A stretch of DNA of 64,000 bases from assembly GCA_022826725.1 (NCBI GenBank), contig JAJDUF010000016.1, forward strand, positions 682,001 to 746,000. Direction: 5' to 3'. The position numbers were made by a program, and so were the translations under genes. The DNA comes from Chloroflexota bacterium (lineage in GTDB: Bacteria > Chloroflexota > UBA11872 > UBA12225 > JAJDUF01). The notes under the pieces are model-generated. The model was not told the DNA's origin and searched no databases. It saw nothing but the letters and a program-made list of their open reading frames with translations. Below, one piece after another: positions 43,424 to 50,574 of this stretch. The stretch's first letter is position 1, and each line of letters starts with the position of its first letter.

Positions 43424-43461
43424 CTGTTATTAGCTGTCAGCCGTCAGCCGAGGGGCGGGCG

Positions 43462-43520
43462 TCGTTGCGGCGCAAGCCGCAATCCAGGCTCCGGTCATCC
43501 CCGTGCATATGGGAATCCAA
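43462..43520. repeat. Palindromic repeat (family B joined to C-like arm)
   Basis: GTTGCGGCGCAAGCCGCAAT is a near-perfect palindrome, followed by CCAGGCTCCGGTCATCCCCG and TGCATATGGGAATCC. The palindromic core recurs at 58326-58400. The second half resembles the inverse of GGATTCCCGCGTGCGCGGGA at 49664. Confidence 0.7.
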
Positions 43521-43648
43521 GACCGGACACCTCGCTTGGCCCCACCAGCCCCAGCAACGGATAGTGTATGTTTAGGGGTACTGTGTCGCAGTTGGTGGGA
43601 GTAGTCTGACGCGCCCGGTGCTGCTGACGCAGAGAGGTGAGGCCGCAG

Positions 43649-44018
43649 ATGGCTACGTTGCGTTTTCAGGTCCAGGGGGAGTTGGGCAAGATCATCCTGG
43701 CCGGGTTTATGGATCAGATCAATGCCCATCTCTGGCTGCTTCAAGAATACGATCTTGCCATTTCCCGTAGGCAAAGCGCGAGCGTGGAGTGGCTGATTAC
43801 CGATATTATCGAAAGGAAGTCTCGTCGTAGAAACGGAACCGCGTAGTCTTTTGGCCGATAAGAATTTCGGCCCGGAGGTGGCCAAGGTCTATGTAGACGG
43901 TTGGGCACGTATTGAGCATGAAGGAGTGAGTCCGCCGTATCTTATCGGCTGCGAGCGACCGCAAATACTGGGACAACTGCCGTTATTAGCCGGGGACGAG
44001 GGTATGAGTGAGAGGTAG
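43649..44018 (+). pseudogene. Hypothetical gene with an apparent single-base frameshift
   Basis: ATG 43649 opens MATLRFQVQGELGKIILAGF, continuing to EWLITDIIERKS, and stops at 43846. Another frame continues smoothly from about 43800: SKGSLVVETEPRSLLADKNF, GPEVAKVYVDGWARIEHEGV, SPPYLIGCERPQILGQLPLL to TAG 44016. That second frame has no start codon after its upstream stop. Removing one A near 43806 (GATATTATCG to GATATTTCG) would join them as TDISKGSLVVETE. So the gene is either disrupted, programmed to shift, or carries a sequencing error. Family unrecognised. Confidence 0.5.
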
Positions 44019-44059
44019 CGGCCTGTACCCTCTATTATCTCCCAGCCGAATCCCCATCC

Positions 44060-44755
44060 CTAGTCGTCGGACGTGGACTCGTCCGGTGGTGGGAGGAGGT
44101 CGGGGCGGCGGGTGCGGGTGCGGGCGAATGCTTGCTCGCGGCGCCAGGCGGCGATAGCGGCGTGGTGGCCGCTGAGTAGCACGTCCGGCACGCGCCAGCC
44201 GCGGAAATCGGCCGGGCGCGTGTAGTGGGGGTATTCCAGCAGACCGGCGCGGAAAGATTCTTCATCGAGCGATTCGGCGCTGCCCAGCACGCCGGGGAGC
44301 AGCCGCGTGACCGCATCGAGCACCACCAGCGCCGGTAGCTCGCCGCCACTGAGCACGTAATCGCCGATGGAGATTTCCTGGTCCACGGCATGTTCGCGGA
44401 CCCGCTCGTCAACCCCTTCGTAGTGGCCGCAGACCAGAACGAGGTGCGGACGCTGGGCCAACTCGTCGGCGAGCGGCTGGCGCAACGGCGTGCCCTGCGG
44501 CGTGAGTAGGATGACGTGCCCGTCCGGGGCGCGCACCGCTTCGATGGCGGCGAATAGCGGCTCCGGCTTCAGCACCATGCCCGCGCCGCCGCCGTAGGGA
44601 TAGTCGTCTACCACGCGGTGGCGGTCGGTGGTCCAGTCGCGGATGTTGTGGACGGCGACGGTGAGCATGCCGCTCTCGATGGCACGCTGGATGCAGCCGG
44701 TGCCGAGGACGCTGGTGAACAGGTCGGGGAAGAGGGTGAGGATGTCTACGCGCAT
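44060..44755 (-). CDS. trmD: tRNA (guanine-N1)-methyltransferase TrmD
   Basis: A 231-residue SPOUT methyltransferase making m1G37 in tRNAs. Motifs are [40 protein letters not shown], the knot region [40 protein letters not shown] and [20 protein letters not shown]. It follows rimM by six bases in the rpsP-khpA-rimM-trmD operon, the common bacterial order. Confidence 0.96.
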   Translation of the reverse strand: MRVDILTLFPDLFTSVLGTGCIQRAIESGMLTVAVHNIRDWTTDRHRVVDDYPYGGGAGMVLKPEPLFAAIEAVRAPDGHVILLTPQGTPLRQPLADELAQRPHLVLVCGHYEGVDERVREHAVDQEISIGDYVLSGGELPALVVLDAVTRLLPGVLGSAESLDEESFRAGLLEYPHYTRPADFRGWRVPDVLLSGHHAAIAAWRREQAFARTRTRRPDLLPPPDESTSDD

Positions 44756-44761
44756 GGTGCC

Positions 44762-45391
44762 TCACCTCCCGGTCCGGCGGCGCCGGCGCCGGCGTATTGC
44801 GGGCTGCTTGGCCGTGGCGAGCAGCCCCGGTGGAAGCTCGACGATCAGCTGTCCGGCGGCGAGGTCTATCGTGCGGATCACCGTCTTCAAGGCCGGGATG
44901 AGTACTTCACCACGCGGACCAGGCACGACGTACACGTCGTTCGCACCGCTACTCAGAACCTCTTCGACCGTGCCCAGGTGCTCTCCGGCGGTGGTGTGTA
45001 CCTGCAAGCCTACGATCTGATGCACGAAGTATTCGCCGGGCGGCAACTCGATTGCTTCCGATTCGGGCACGTACACGTAGACGTAGCGCTGGGCCACGGC
45101 CGCCTCGCGGGTATCTATCCCGTTGAGCTTGAGCAGGGCCTCGGTGCCACGCACGCGGCAATGCTCGATCTCGTAGCGGTCGTGCGTTTCGCCGACGTAG
45201 AGCCGCTCCAGCTGCCGGAATCGTTCCGGGGAGCGCCCCGTCGGGACAACCTTGACCTGCCCCCGCACGCCGAACGCGCCGATAATCCGCCCTACGGCGA
45301 TCCAGCCGATGGACGATTTGTCCGGATCTGCCCCCCGGCCCCTTCTCTCCAGGGAAGGGGAGTCCTTGTGGCGCGAGGCGCGCTCAGACAA
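44762..45391 (-). CDS. rimM: 16S rRNA processing protein RimM
   Basis: A RimM protein that assists 30S head maturation and binds S19. Core: GWIAVGRIIGAFGVRGQVKV, TREAAVAQRYVYVYVPESEA, YFVHQIVGLQVHTTAGEHLG, GANDVYVVPGPRGEVLIPAL and VIRTIDLAAGQLIVELPPGL; a basic tail (RRRRRRRTG) ends it. The start is unclear: no ATG, GTG or TTG lies between the family core and TTG 45391, which overlaps the khpA stop. The 25 extra N-terminal residues are partly encoded by a palindromic repeat at 45329-45363. A non-standard start (ATC or CTG) cannot be excluded. Confidence 0.88.
   Translation of the reverse strand: MSERASRHKDSPSLERRGRGADPDKSSIGWIAVGRIIGAFGVRGQVKVVPTGRSPERFRQLERLYVGETHDRYEIEHCRVRGTEALLKLNGIDTREAAVAQRYVYVYVPESEAIELPPGEYFVHQIVGLQVHTTAGEHLGTVEEVLSSGANDVYVVPGPRGEVLIPALKTVIRTIDLAAGQLIVELPPGLLATAKQPAIRRRRRRRTGR
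45329..45363. repeat. Palindromic repeat inside the 5' part of rimM
   Basis: CTGCCCCCCGGCCCCTTCTC then TCCAGGGAAGGGGAGTCC matches the CCCCGGCCCC...GGAGAGGGG style of copies at 46083 and 59086, but with a CCCTTCTCTCCAGGGAAGGG hairpin. It falls between the khpA stop and the conserved RimM core. Confidence 0.6.
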
Positions 45392-45611
45392 TTTCGAGGA
45401 TGACCCGCTGGTGTTGGCGGTTGGCCGGGACGCCAAGGAGCGTGCGGATTGCGCGGGCGATGCGCCCCTCCTTGCCGATGACCTTGCCTTTGTCATCAGG
45501 ATGCACCCGCAACTCCAAGATGACTGCGCGCGGCGCTCTCCGTTCCTGCACCTCGACCGAGTCGGGGTGGTCCACCAGCGAGCGGGCGACGTAGAGGATC
45601 AGCTCCCGCAC
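45384..45611 (-). CDS. khpA: KH-domain RNA-binding protein KhpA
   Basis: A 75-residue single-KH protein encoded between rpsP and rimM, where KhpA (YlqC) is usually found. It reads ELILYVARSLVDHPDSVEVQ, VILELRVHPDDKGKVIGKEG with the GxxG-type loop, then RIARAIRTLLGVPANRQHQR. It binds RNA with KhpB in other bacteria. GTG 45611 is preferred because AGGGG lies just upstream and it follows the rpsP stop by seven bases. Confidence 0.92.
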   Translation of the reverse strand: MRELILYVARSLVDHPDSVEVQERRAPRAVILELRVHPDDKGKVIGKEGRIARAIRTLLGVPANRQHQRVILEIV

Positions 45612-45618
45612 GTTCCCC

Positions 45619-45936
45619 TCATTCCGCGCTGGTGGCCGCCGCGGCGGGGTCCGGCGGGGCGGTAATCCGGTCGTGCTCATCGAGAACTCCGACGATCTTC
45701 AGTAGCTTGCGGACCCGGTCGGTCGGCTGGGCGCCCTTGCGGAGCCAATCGCGTGCCCGCTCGGGGTCGATCTGCACGGTTGATTTGCCGGTTTCGGGAT
45801 CCTTGACCACCGGACTGTAGTAGCCGACCGCTTGCAGGTAGCGGCCGTCGCGGGGCGCGCGCGAATCGGCGACGACCACGCGATAATGGGGTTTCTTCTT
45901 CTTTCCCATGCGGGTCAAACGCATACGTACTGGCAA
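45619..45936 (-). CDS. rpsP: 30S ribosomal protein S16
   Basis: A 105-residue S16 protein: MRLTRMGKKKKPHYRVVVAD, SRAPRDGRYLQAVGYYSPVV, IDPERARDWLRKGAQPTDRV and RKLLKIVGV. TTG 45936 is chosen because the resulting N-terminus (LPVRMRLTRMG) matches the usual MPVRIRL start and AAGGAGAG lies eight bases upstream; the frame opening at 45981 would be unusual. First gene of the operon with khpA, rimM and trmD. The 45937-46138 upstream gap presumably holds the promoter. Confidence 0.95.
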   Translation of the reverse strand: MPVRMRLTRMGKKKKPHYRVVVADSRAPRDGRYLQAVGYYSPVVKDPETGKSTVQIDPERARDWLRKGAQPTDRVRKLLKIVGVLDEHDRITAPPDPAAAATSAE

Positions 45937-46082
45937 GATGCACTCTCTCCTTAGATTGCCGACCGTTCGCTGTGCGATCAAGCGCGGTCGCCGGCTCCAA
46001 CGCTGCTCATCGGCAGCGGCCTCGCCAGTAAGTCTACCGGCCGGCGCGCCCGGCCAGCAACTCGCGGTGGTCGGTGGCGTAC

Positions 46083-46124
46083 CTCACCCCCCGGCCCCCT
46101 CTCCACCATGTGGAGAGGGGGAGG
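46083..46124. repeat. Intergenic palindromic repeat (CTCTCC/GGAGAG hairpin)
   Basis: CCTCACCCCCCGGCCCCCTC then TCCACCATGTGGAGAGGGGG. A near-identical hairpin (CCCCCTCTCCACCATGCGTG GAGAGGGGG) is at 59086-59131. Confidence 0.75.
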
Positions 46125-46138
46125 TTGCCGGCGGTGGG

Positions 46139-46852
46139 TCAGCCGTCATCCGGGCGGAGCAGGGACTTGATCTCGGCCCGCAGGCGAGCATCCTTGAGCC
46201 AGGGCTGTTCTAGGGAACATTGCAGCCATTCCGCTGGCGTTTTGCCGAAGCAGTCCACGTTAATGTCCGCGCCGTGCGCTCGTAACAGCCTCACGACATC
46301 GAGGTGGAGCCATGTTACGGCCCGACACAACGGCGTGGCGCTTACTTCATCGCGCTCTTGGATGAGTGCCTCGCCGCCATGGGCCAGCAGCACCTCGGCA
46401 ACGGACAGGTCCCCGTGTTCTGCGGCGTAGTGCAGCAGGGTCCATCCGGCATGGCCGCGCGTATGGATCAGGTCGGGGTCGTGCCGCAGCATCGCTGTGA
46501 GGTGGTCCGACTGTGCCCGGAAGATGGCCAGGAATAGGTCGTGAATCCGTTGATTGGGCGGCCTGACGTAAGCATCGAAGGCGCCGTGTGCGATTAATAC
46601 CTCCATGATGTCTTTGTGGCGCCGCTGCATGGTGTAGTGCAGCACTTGGCCGCGATCAATCCTAGCGTCGGCGCCATGCGCTAACAGAAGCTCGACCAAC
46701 TGCTTGTGGCCGTAGTGGCCGGCATGAAAGAGCGGCACCCAGCCGTGCTCATCTCTGGTGTTCGCTAACGCTGGTGTGGCGTCCAGCAACGCCTGGGCCG
46801 CGGCCAGATCGCCCCGTGTCGCCGCCTCATGGATGGACTGGGATGTGGTCAT
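46139..46852 (-). CDS. Ankyrin repeat protein
   Basis: A 237-residue protein with about six ankyrin repeats, from IHEAATRGDLAAAQALLDAT through HGWVPLFHAGHYGHKQLVEL, AGWTLLHYAAEHGDLSVAEV and SATPLCRAVTWLHLDVVRLL. The LLLAHGAD and LLRAHGADINV ends of repeats are clear. Such proteins mediate protein contacts; there is no signal peptide or added domain. It shares repeat style with the globin-ankyrin fusion 1 kb upstream. One repeat (QRIHDLFLAIFRAQSDHLTA) deviates from consensus. Confidence 0.9.
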   Translation of the reverse strand: MTTSQSIHEAATRGDLAAAQALLDATPALANTRDEHGWVPLFHAGHYGHKQLVELLLAHGADARIDRGQVLHYTMQRRHKDIMEVLIAHGAFDAYVRPPNQRIHDLFLAIFRAQSDHLTAMLRHDPDLIHTRGHAGWTLLHYAAEHGDLSVAEVLLAHGGEALIQERDEVSATPLCRAVTWLHLDVVRLLRAHGADINVDCFGKTPAEWLQCSLEQPWLKDARLRAEIKSLLRPDDG

Positions 46853-46863
46853 ATACGGCCTCG

Positions 46864-47337
46864 CTACTGGGCCGGTCGTCTATGGACAACGGCCAAATGG
46901 GCCATCATCGTGCGGTACTTCCGTGACACAGCCCTCGGACCGCCTTGTGGATGGACTGCTGCGGTCTGATCGTTGTACGCCCGTATCTCGGAGTGAGCGT
47001 AGTTATCAGGAAGAGGATCATGTACGGGCCGGTAGGAGTACGAGGGATCGCTGTCGGGTGTGCTCCTGAGCCGGACCGGCAAATCGTGTACGGCGACGGA
47101 GGCTATCCCCCACTGCGAGAAGTCCGCGTCGGGTCTATCCGTCGGCGGGATGAGCACATCCTCGGGTTCGCTGAAGCGTGACCGGTTGACCGACTGGTTC
47201 TTGGCTCTGATCGCGCCGACATTCAGCTTCCCAGCAGTCTCACATGGGCGGCCGGCGGCATCGGTTCGGCAGACCCGGAAATACAAACGCTCCTCTGGCC
47301 AGAAGTCCTGGATGGCCGGCCGGCCAGCAGCGTACAT
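46864..47337 (-). CDS. Uncharacterised protein, second gene of a two-gene module
   Basis: A 157-residue soluble protein I do not recognise. It has no repeats or membrane segment. Conserved-looking stretches are DFWPEERLYFRVCRTDAAGR, KLNVGAIRAKNQSVNRSRFS, EPEDVLIPP, WGIASVAVHDLPVRLRS and SYRPVHDPLPDNYAHSEIRA, with several His, Asp and Glu residues. It directly follows the gene at 47348-47812. The start is uncertain: ATG 47337 lies after the upstream stop, while GTG 47370 with GGGAG upstream, or TTG 47382, would overlap it. The tight arrangement implies the two proteins act together. Confidence 0.65.
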   Translation of the reverse strand: MYAAGRPAIQDFWPEERLYFRVCRTDAAGRPCETAGKLNVGAIRAKNQSVNRSRFSEPEDVLIPPTDRPDADFSQWGIASVAVHDLPVRLRSTPDSDPSYSYRPVHDPLPDNYAHSEIRAYNDQTAAVHPQGGPRAVSRKYRTMMAHLAVVHRRPAQ

Positions 47338-47347
47338 TCGTGACGGT

Positions 47348-47812
47348 CTACTGCCGGCCGAGGTAGACACAGGCGCTCCCAACAGCCTCTTCTAGCTCTG
47401 CTAGAGCGAACTCCTGTACCACCACGTCGTCTGCACTCGTGGAGGTGATAACGAACACCTCGCCGTCATTCGTGAATTCAATGTCCGCGTGTTTCCGGCC
47501 GTTCACGAACGAGAAGGCTACACCGCCCTCGACCGAGGGAACGATCGTGTCTGGGAGACACGCTACTTGGTGCAGCCGTCTGAGCGCATCACGAGCCGGA
47601 CGCAAGGCCGTGCTATTGGGCGGCTCTGCGCCATAGGTATCCCAGTCAGGCTCAAGCGCTGCAAGTGACTGCAGAGCCTGGAGGTCACGTAGTAGGGCGG
47701 CATCGTGTTGGTGATCCCGCGCTGCCGCTACGCCGGTAGGGCGCAGATCGCGAGACGGAATGTCTATCACGGGCGCTGCCTCGCCCGGACGTGGTGGTGT
47801 GTAGGCGTTCAT
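47348..47812 (-). CDS. Uncharacterised protein, first gene of a two-gene module
   Basis: A 154-residue protein with a disordered N-terminus (TPPRPGEAAPVID). A helical segment follows (LLRDLQALQSLAALEPDWDT), then YGAEPPNSTALRPARDALRR, a predicted beta part PSVEGGVAFSFVNGRKHADI, EFTNDGEVFVITSTSADD, and a C-terminal helix (EFALAELEEAVGSACVYLG). Proteins with this PDWDTYGAEPPN block occur widely in Chloroflexota and neighbours and are uncharacterised, as I recall. ATG 47812 is chosen over 47848. It precedes and nearly overlaps the 46864-47337 gene. Confidence 0.65.
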   Translation of the reverse strand: MNAYTPPRPGEAAPVIDIPSRDLRPTGVAAARDHQHDAALLRDLQALQSLAALEPDWDTYGAEPPNSTALRPARDALRRLHQVACLPDTIVPSVEGGVAFSFVNGRKHADIEFTNDGEVFVITSTSADDVVVQEFALAELEEAVGSACVYLGRQ

Positions 47813-47900
47813 ACCTCTATATCTACGGTACTCGGCGGATGCTGTCAAACGGCGTGGCCGCGGACATGACTCCTCCCTGCCGTCTCACCGCCTGGCAGGT

Positions 47901-49598
47901 TCAGGCTGCGTGCTGGCGCAGCAGCGCGACTATCTCGGCGTGGTCCTTGCGCGCGGCGACCGTGAGTGGGGTGCGCCCACGGGTGTCTTGGGCCGCAGGG
48001 TTGGCGCCGTGGGCGAGGAGCAGCTTGGCGATAGCGATGTCGTTGTCCCGCGCTACTTTGTGCAACGGGGTTTCACTGCCCATCCGCACGTTTGGATCGG
48101 CACCCCCGGCGAGGAGGGCGGCAATGGCCGCCGACCGCTGCTGGGACTTGCGCCGCAGGGTGGCGACGAGTGGGGTAGTGCCGGCGTCGTCCGCGACGTT
48201 CGCATCTGCGCCGTAGGCGAGCAAGACTGTAATCAGATCGAGGTTGCCCGACTGGGCCGCGAGGTGGAGCGCGGTGCGGCCGTTGGGACCACGGGCGTTC
48301 GGATCGGCGCCGTAGGCGAGCAGTGCCTGCACCACCGCCGGCCCCCCGCCGGTATCGGCGCGGGAATGCTCGAAGGCCATCGGCCGGCGGTGCAGATCGA
48401 AGCCGTGCGCGATAAGCGTGTCGGCGATGGCTTGGTCCTTGCCGGTGCCCAGCGGCCCCAGCACCAGCGATTCGCGCGCCTCGGCGCCATGTGCGACCAG
48501 CAGTTGCACGAGATCGAGGCGGTTCCGCACCGCGGCATAGGTGAGCAGCCAGCGGCTATGCCGCGCTACCTCCGCGCCGCGCGCCAACAGTAGCTCGGCC
48601 ACCGCCAACTGACCGCCACTGACGGCGTGGTGCAGCGGCGTTCTGGGCAGGAAGTCCTCGGCCGGGTCCTCCGCGTTCACCAGCTCCGGGCTGGTGTCCA
48701 GCAGCGCAGTGACGCGCGGCACGTCGCCCAGGAAGGCGGCGGTGTAGATGTCTATGATCGCGCCGTGGGACAGGAGGTAGGCGGCGAGGTCGTCGTACCC
48801 GCGCCATTTGGCGAGGCAGTAGGGCGAAATCATCACCAGCGTCGAGCCGGTGCGAGCGTAGGGGAAATGGGACATCTGGTCGCAGCCGGGGGCGTTGACA
48901 TCGGCGCCCCGCTCTACCAGTAGCTCGACGACCGGCCGGCGGCCCCGCCGCGTGGCCTCCCACAGTAGGGTACGGCCGGCGATTGAGCGCAGCGTCACCA
49001 GGCCCGGATCGCGCTCGATCAATGGTCGCAAGCTGTCTCGGTCGCCGCGGGCGGCGAGTTTCCAGGCGGACGCGATCCGCGTCTGCCGCTGCCGCATCGG
49101 ATTGGTGCCACTAGGGGCCTGTTCCTCTTCGTTCACCATGCGCCGGGCCATCGGAGCCAGCCGGCCCATGATCTCGCTCACGATGTCCGGACCGATCCCA
49201 CATTCGCGCAGCGACGCGCTCATGTGGTGCAGCCAGCGTCCGGCCGCCGCTGCCGTGATGGGGAAAGGGTAGTGGCGGCGCTGCAACCCCTGCATAAGCG
49301 GTCGTGGTTCGTCGTCCGTGTAGCGGGCGGCGCCGCCCAGCCACTCCTCGAAGAAACGCCGCTGCCGGCCGCGGGAGACGACATTGTGTCGTTCGGAATG
49401 GTCGAACAGCGGCCCCAGCAGCGGGTCGGCTTGGACGCGGTCGTAGAAGGTGTCAATGATCTGCGCTACGACGGCGCGTCCACCGATCCGCGCGAAGAGC
49501 GTCGGGTGGGGACGGAGCCGGGTGGGCTCGTCCGCTAGACCGCCGCGGTGCAAGTTATGTCGCCTTGGATCGCCGCCGGTACCTGGAGGAGTACTCAT
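47901..49598 (-). CDS. Truncated haemoglobin fused to ankyrin repeats
   Basis: A 565-residue protein. Residues 30-155 are a group II-like truncated globin: LFARIGGRAVVAQIIDTFYD with Tyr52 at the likely B10 position, PLLGPLFD, RFFEEWLGGAARYTDDEPRP, and QRRHYPFPITAAAAGRWLHH with His109 as the likely proximal haem ligand. From about 165 to the end are roughly eleven ankyrin repeats, e.g. AGRTLLWEATRRGRRPVVEL, RTPLHHAVSGGQLAVAELLL, GRTALHLAAQSGNLDLITVL and GRTPLTVAARKDHAEIVALL. The C-terminus is intact. Such a fusion would couple haem/gas binding to protein contacts. No signal peptide. Confidence 0.88.
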   Translation of the reverse strand: MSTPPGTGGDPRRHNLHRGGLADEPTRLRPHPTLFARIGGRAVVAQIIDTFYDRVQADPLLGPLFDHSERHNVVSRGRQRRFFEEWLGGAARYTDDEPRPLMQGLQRRHYPFPITAAAAGRWLHHMSASLRECGIGPDIVSEIMGRLAPMARRMVNEEEQAPSGTNPMRQRQTRIASAWKLAARGDRDSLRPLIERDPGLVTLRSIAGRTLLWEATRRGRRPVVELLVERGADVNAPGCDQMSHFPYARTGSTLVMISPYCLAKWRGYDDLAAYLLSHGAIIDIYTAAFLGDVPRVTALLDTSPELVNAEDPAEDFLPRTPLHHAVSGGQLAVAELLLARGAEVARHSRWLLTYAAVRNRLDLVQLLVAHGAEARESLVLGPLGTGKDQAIADTLIAHGFDLHRRPMAFEHSRADTGGGPAVVQALLAYGADPNARGPNGRTALHLAAQSGNLDLITVLLAYGADANVADDAGTTPLVATLRRKSQQRSAAIAALLAGGADPNVRMGSETPLHKVARDNDIAIAKLLLAHGANPAAQDTRGRTPLTVAARKDHAEIVALLRQHAA

Positions 49599-49627
49599 TG
49601 GTTTGCCATAGAGCGCAGAGTGATACT

Positions 49628-49700
49628 GGCCCCCCTATGACTTCCCCGCTATGCAGGGGGACGTGGATTCCCGCGTGCGCGGGAATGACGGGCCGGGGTG
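49628..49700. repeat. Composite palindromic repeat (families A and C)
   Basis: GGCCCCCCTATGACTTCCCC, GCTATGCAGGGGGACGT, then GGATTCCCGCGTGCGCGGGA ATGACGGG. Same order as 35505-35568. It lies between the globin-ankyrin gene's upstream side and the PhyH stop codon. Confidence 0.78.
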
Positions 49701-49705
49701 GGTGG

Positions 49706-50485
49706 CTAGACGCCGCCGGACACGTCTACACCGCTGATACGCAGGTACTCCGGCTGCGGAGACCGGCCGGTGTAGCACGATTCGGTGGCCATGTAGCTCA
49801 TCGTGATCGCCCGTCGCGGCAGCGCCGAGCGATTCTCGGCTGTGCCGTGCAGCAGCAGGCTGTGGAAGAACAGGCCGCTCCCCGGCTCCATCGGGATTGC
49901 GGCCACATCGTCGGGGTCGTAGTGCTCCGCGGGAATAATGTAGTCGTCGGTCACGCGGATATGGGGCAGCGGGCCGCGCTTGTGGCTACCGGGGATGGCA
50001 GTCATGCAGCCGTTCTCCAGCAACGAGGGGTCAAAGGGAAGCCAGCACGACCAGAGCGCCATCGGCTCGATGGGCCAGTAGGGCGAATCTTGGTGCATTC
50101 CCTTGGCCGAGCCGACCCCGGCCGGCTTCATCAACACGTCCGCGCGGAACAGCTTCACATTCGGGCTGGTCAACTCCTGGATGATCCGCACGATCTCCGG
50201 CTGGACCACCAACGCGCCGAACAGATCGTCGCCTTGTGCGACGCCGCTGATCTTGCGAACATCTTCACCCGGCGCTGCCTGGAGCGTACCCCGTGCTACG
50301 CGCGGCTCGCGCTGGACACTCAGGCCGGTGGGGAGCGGCCGCCGTTCGTGGGCGTAGTCGTCGAGACGCTGGATGAAACGCTGGCATGTTGCCGGCGAAA
50401 CCAGTCCCTCGACCACAAAGTAGCCGTCCTCCTCGGCGGCGCGCCGTTGGCTCTCCGTCAGCACCGACTGCGTGGTCTGTACCAT
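49706..50485 (-). CDS. Phytanoyl-CoA dioxygenase (PhyH) family protein
   Basis: A 259-residue Fe(II)/2-oxoglutarate dioxygenase-like protein. The metal motif HxD is in AKGMHQDSPYWPIEP, with the distal His in SLLLHGTAENRSALPRRAIT and the 2-oxoglutarate-binding Arg a few residues later. N-terminal EEDGYFVVEGLVSPATCQRF and MTAIPGSHKRGPLPH are typical of the family. ATG 50485 has an AGGAGGAG site. Substrate unknown; relatives hydroxylate lipids, amino acids or secondary metabolites. It is followed on the same strand by nothing coupled and preceded by a Gfo/Idh/MocA gene. Confidence 0.9.
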   Translation of the reverse strand: MVQTTQSVLTESQRRAAEEDGYFVVEGLVSPATCQRFIQRLDDYAHERRPLPTGLSVQREPRVARGTLQAAPGEDVRKISGVAQGDDLFGALVVQPEIVRIIQELTSPNVKLFRADVLMKPAGVGSAKGMHQDSPYWPIEPMALWSCWLPFDPSLLENGCMTAIPGSHKRGPLPHIRVTDDYIIPAEHYDPDDVAAIPMEPGSGLFFHSLLLHGTAENRSALPRRAITMSYMATESCYTGRSPQPEYLRISGVDVSGGV

Positions 50486-50574
50486 GAGCGCTCCTCCTAC
50501 TTTGCCCGGTCCTCGCTGGCGCGCCGCTGTGCGGCGGCACTCTCCCAAGTACGTTAGCAGACGCGCTGACCGCC

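Noticed and set aside
42929-43640. tmRNA (ssrA) next to smpB
   Set aside because: No alanine-rich tag frame or tRNA-Ala-like ends were seen in the 43424-43648 gap, which is filled by a palindromic repeat.
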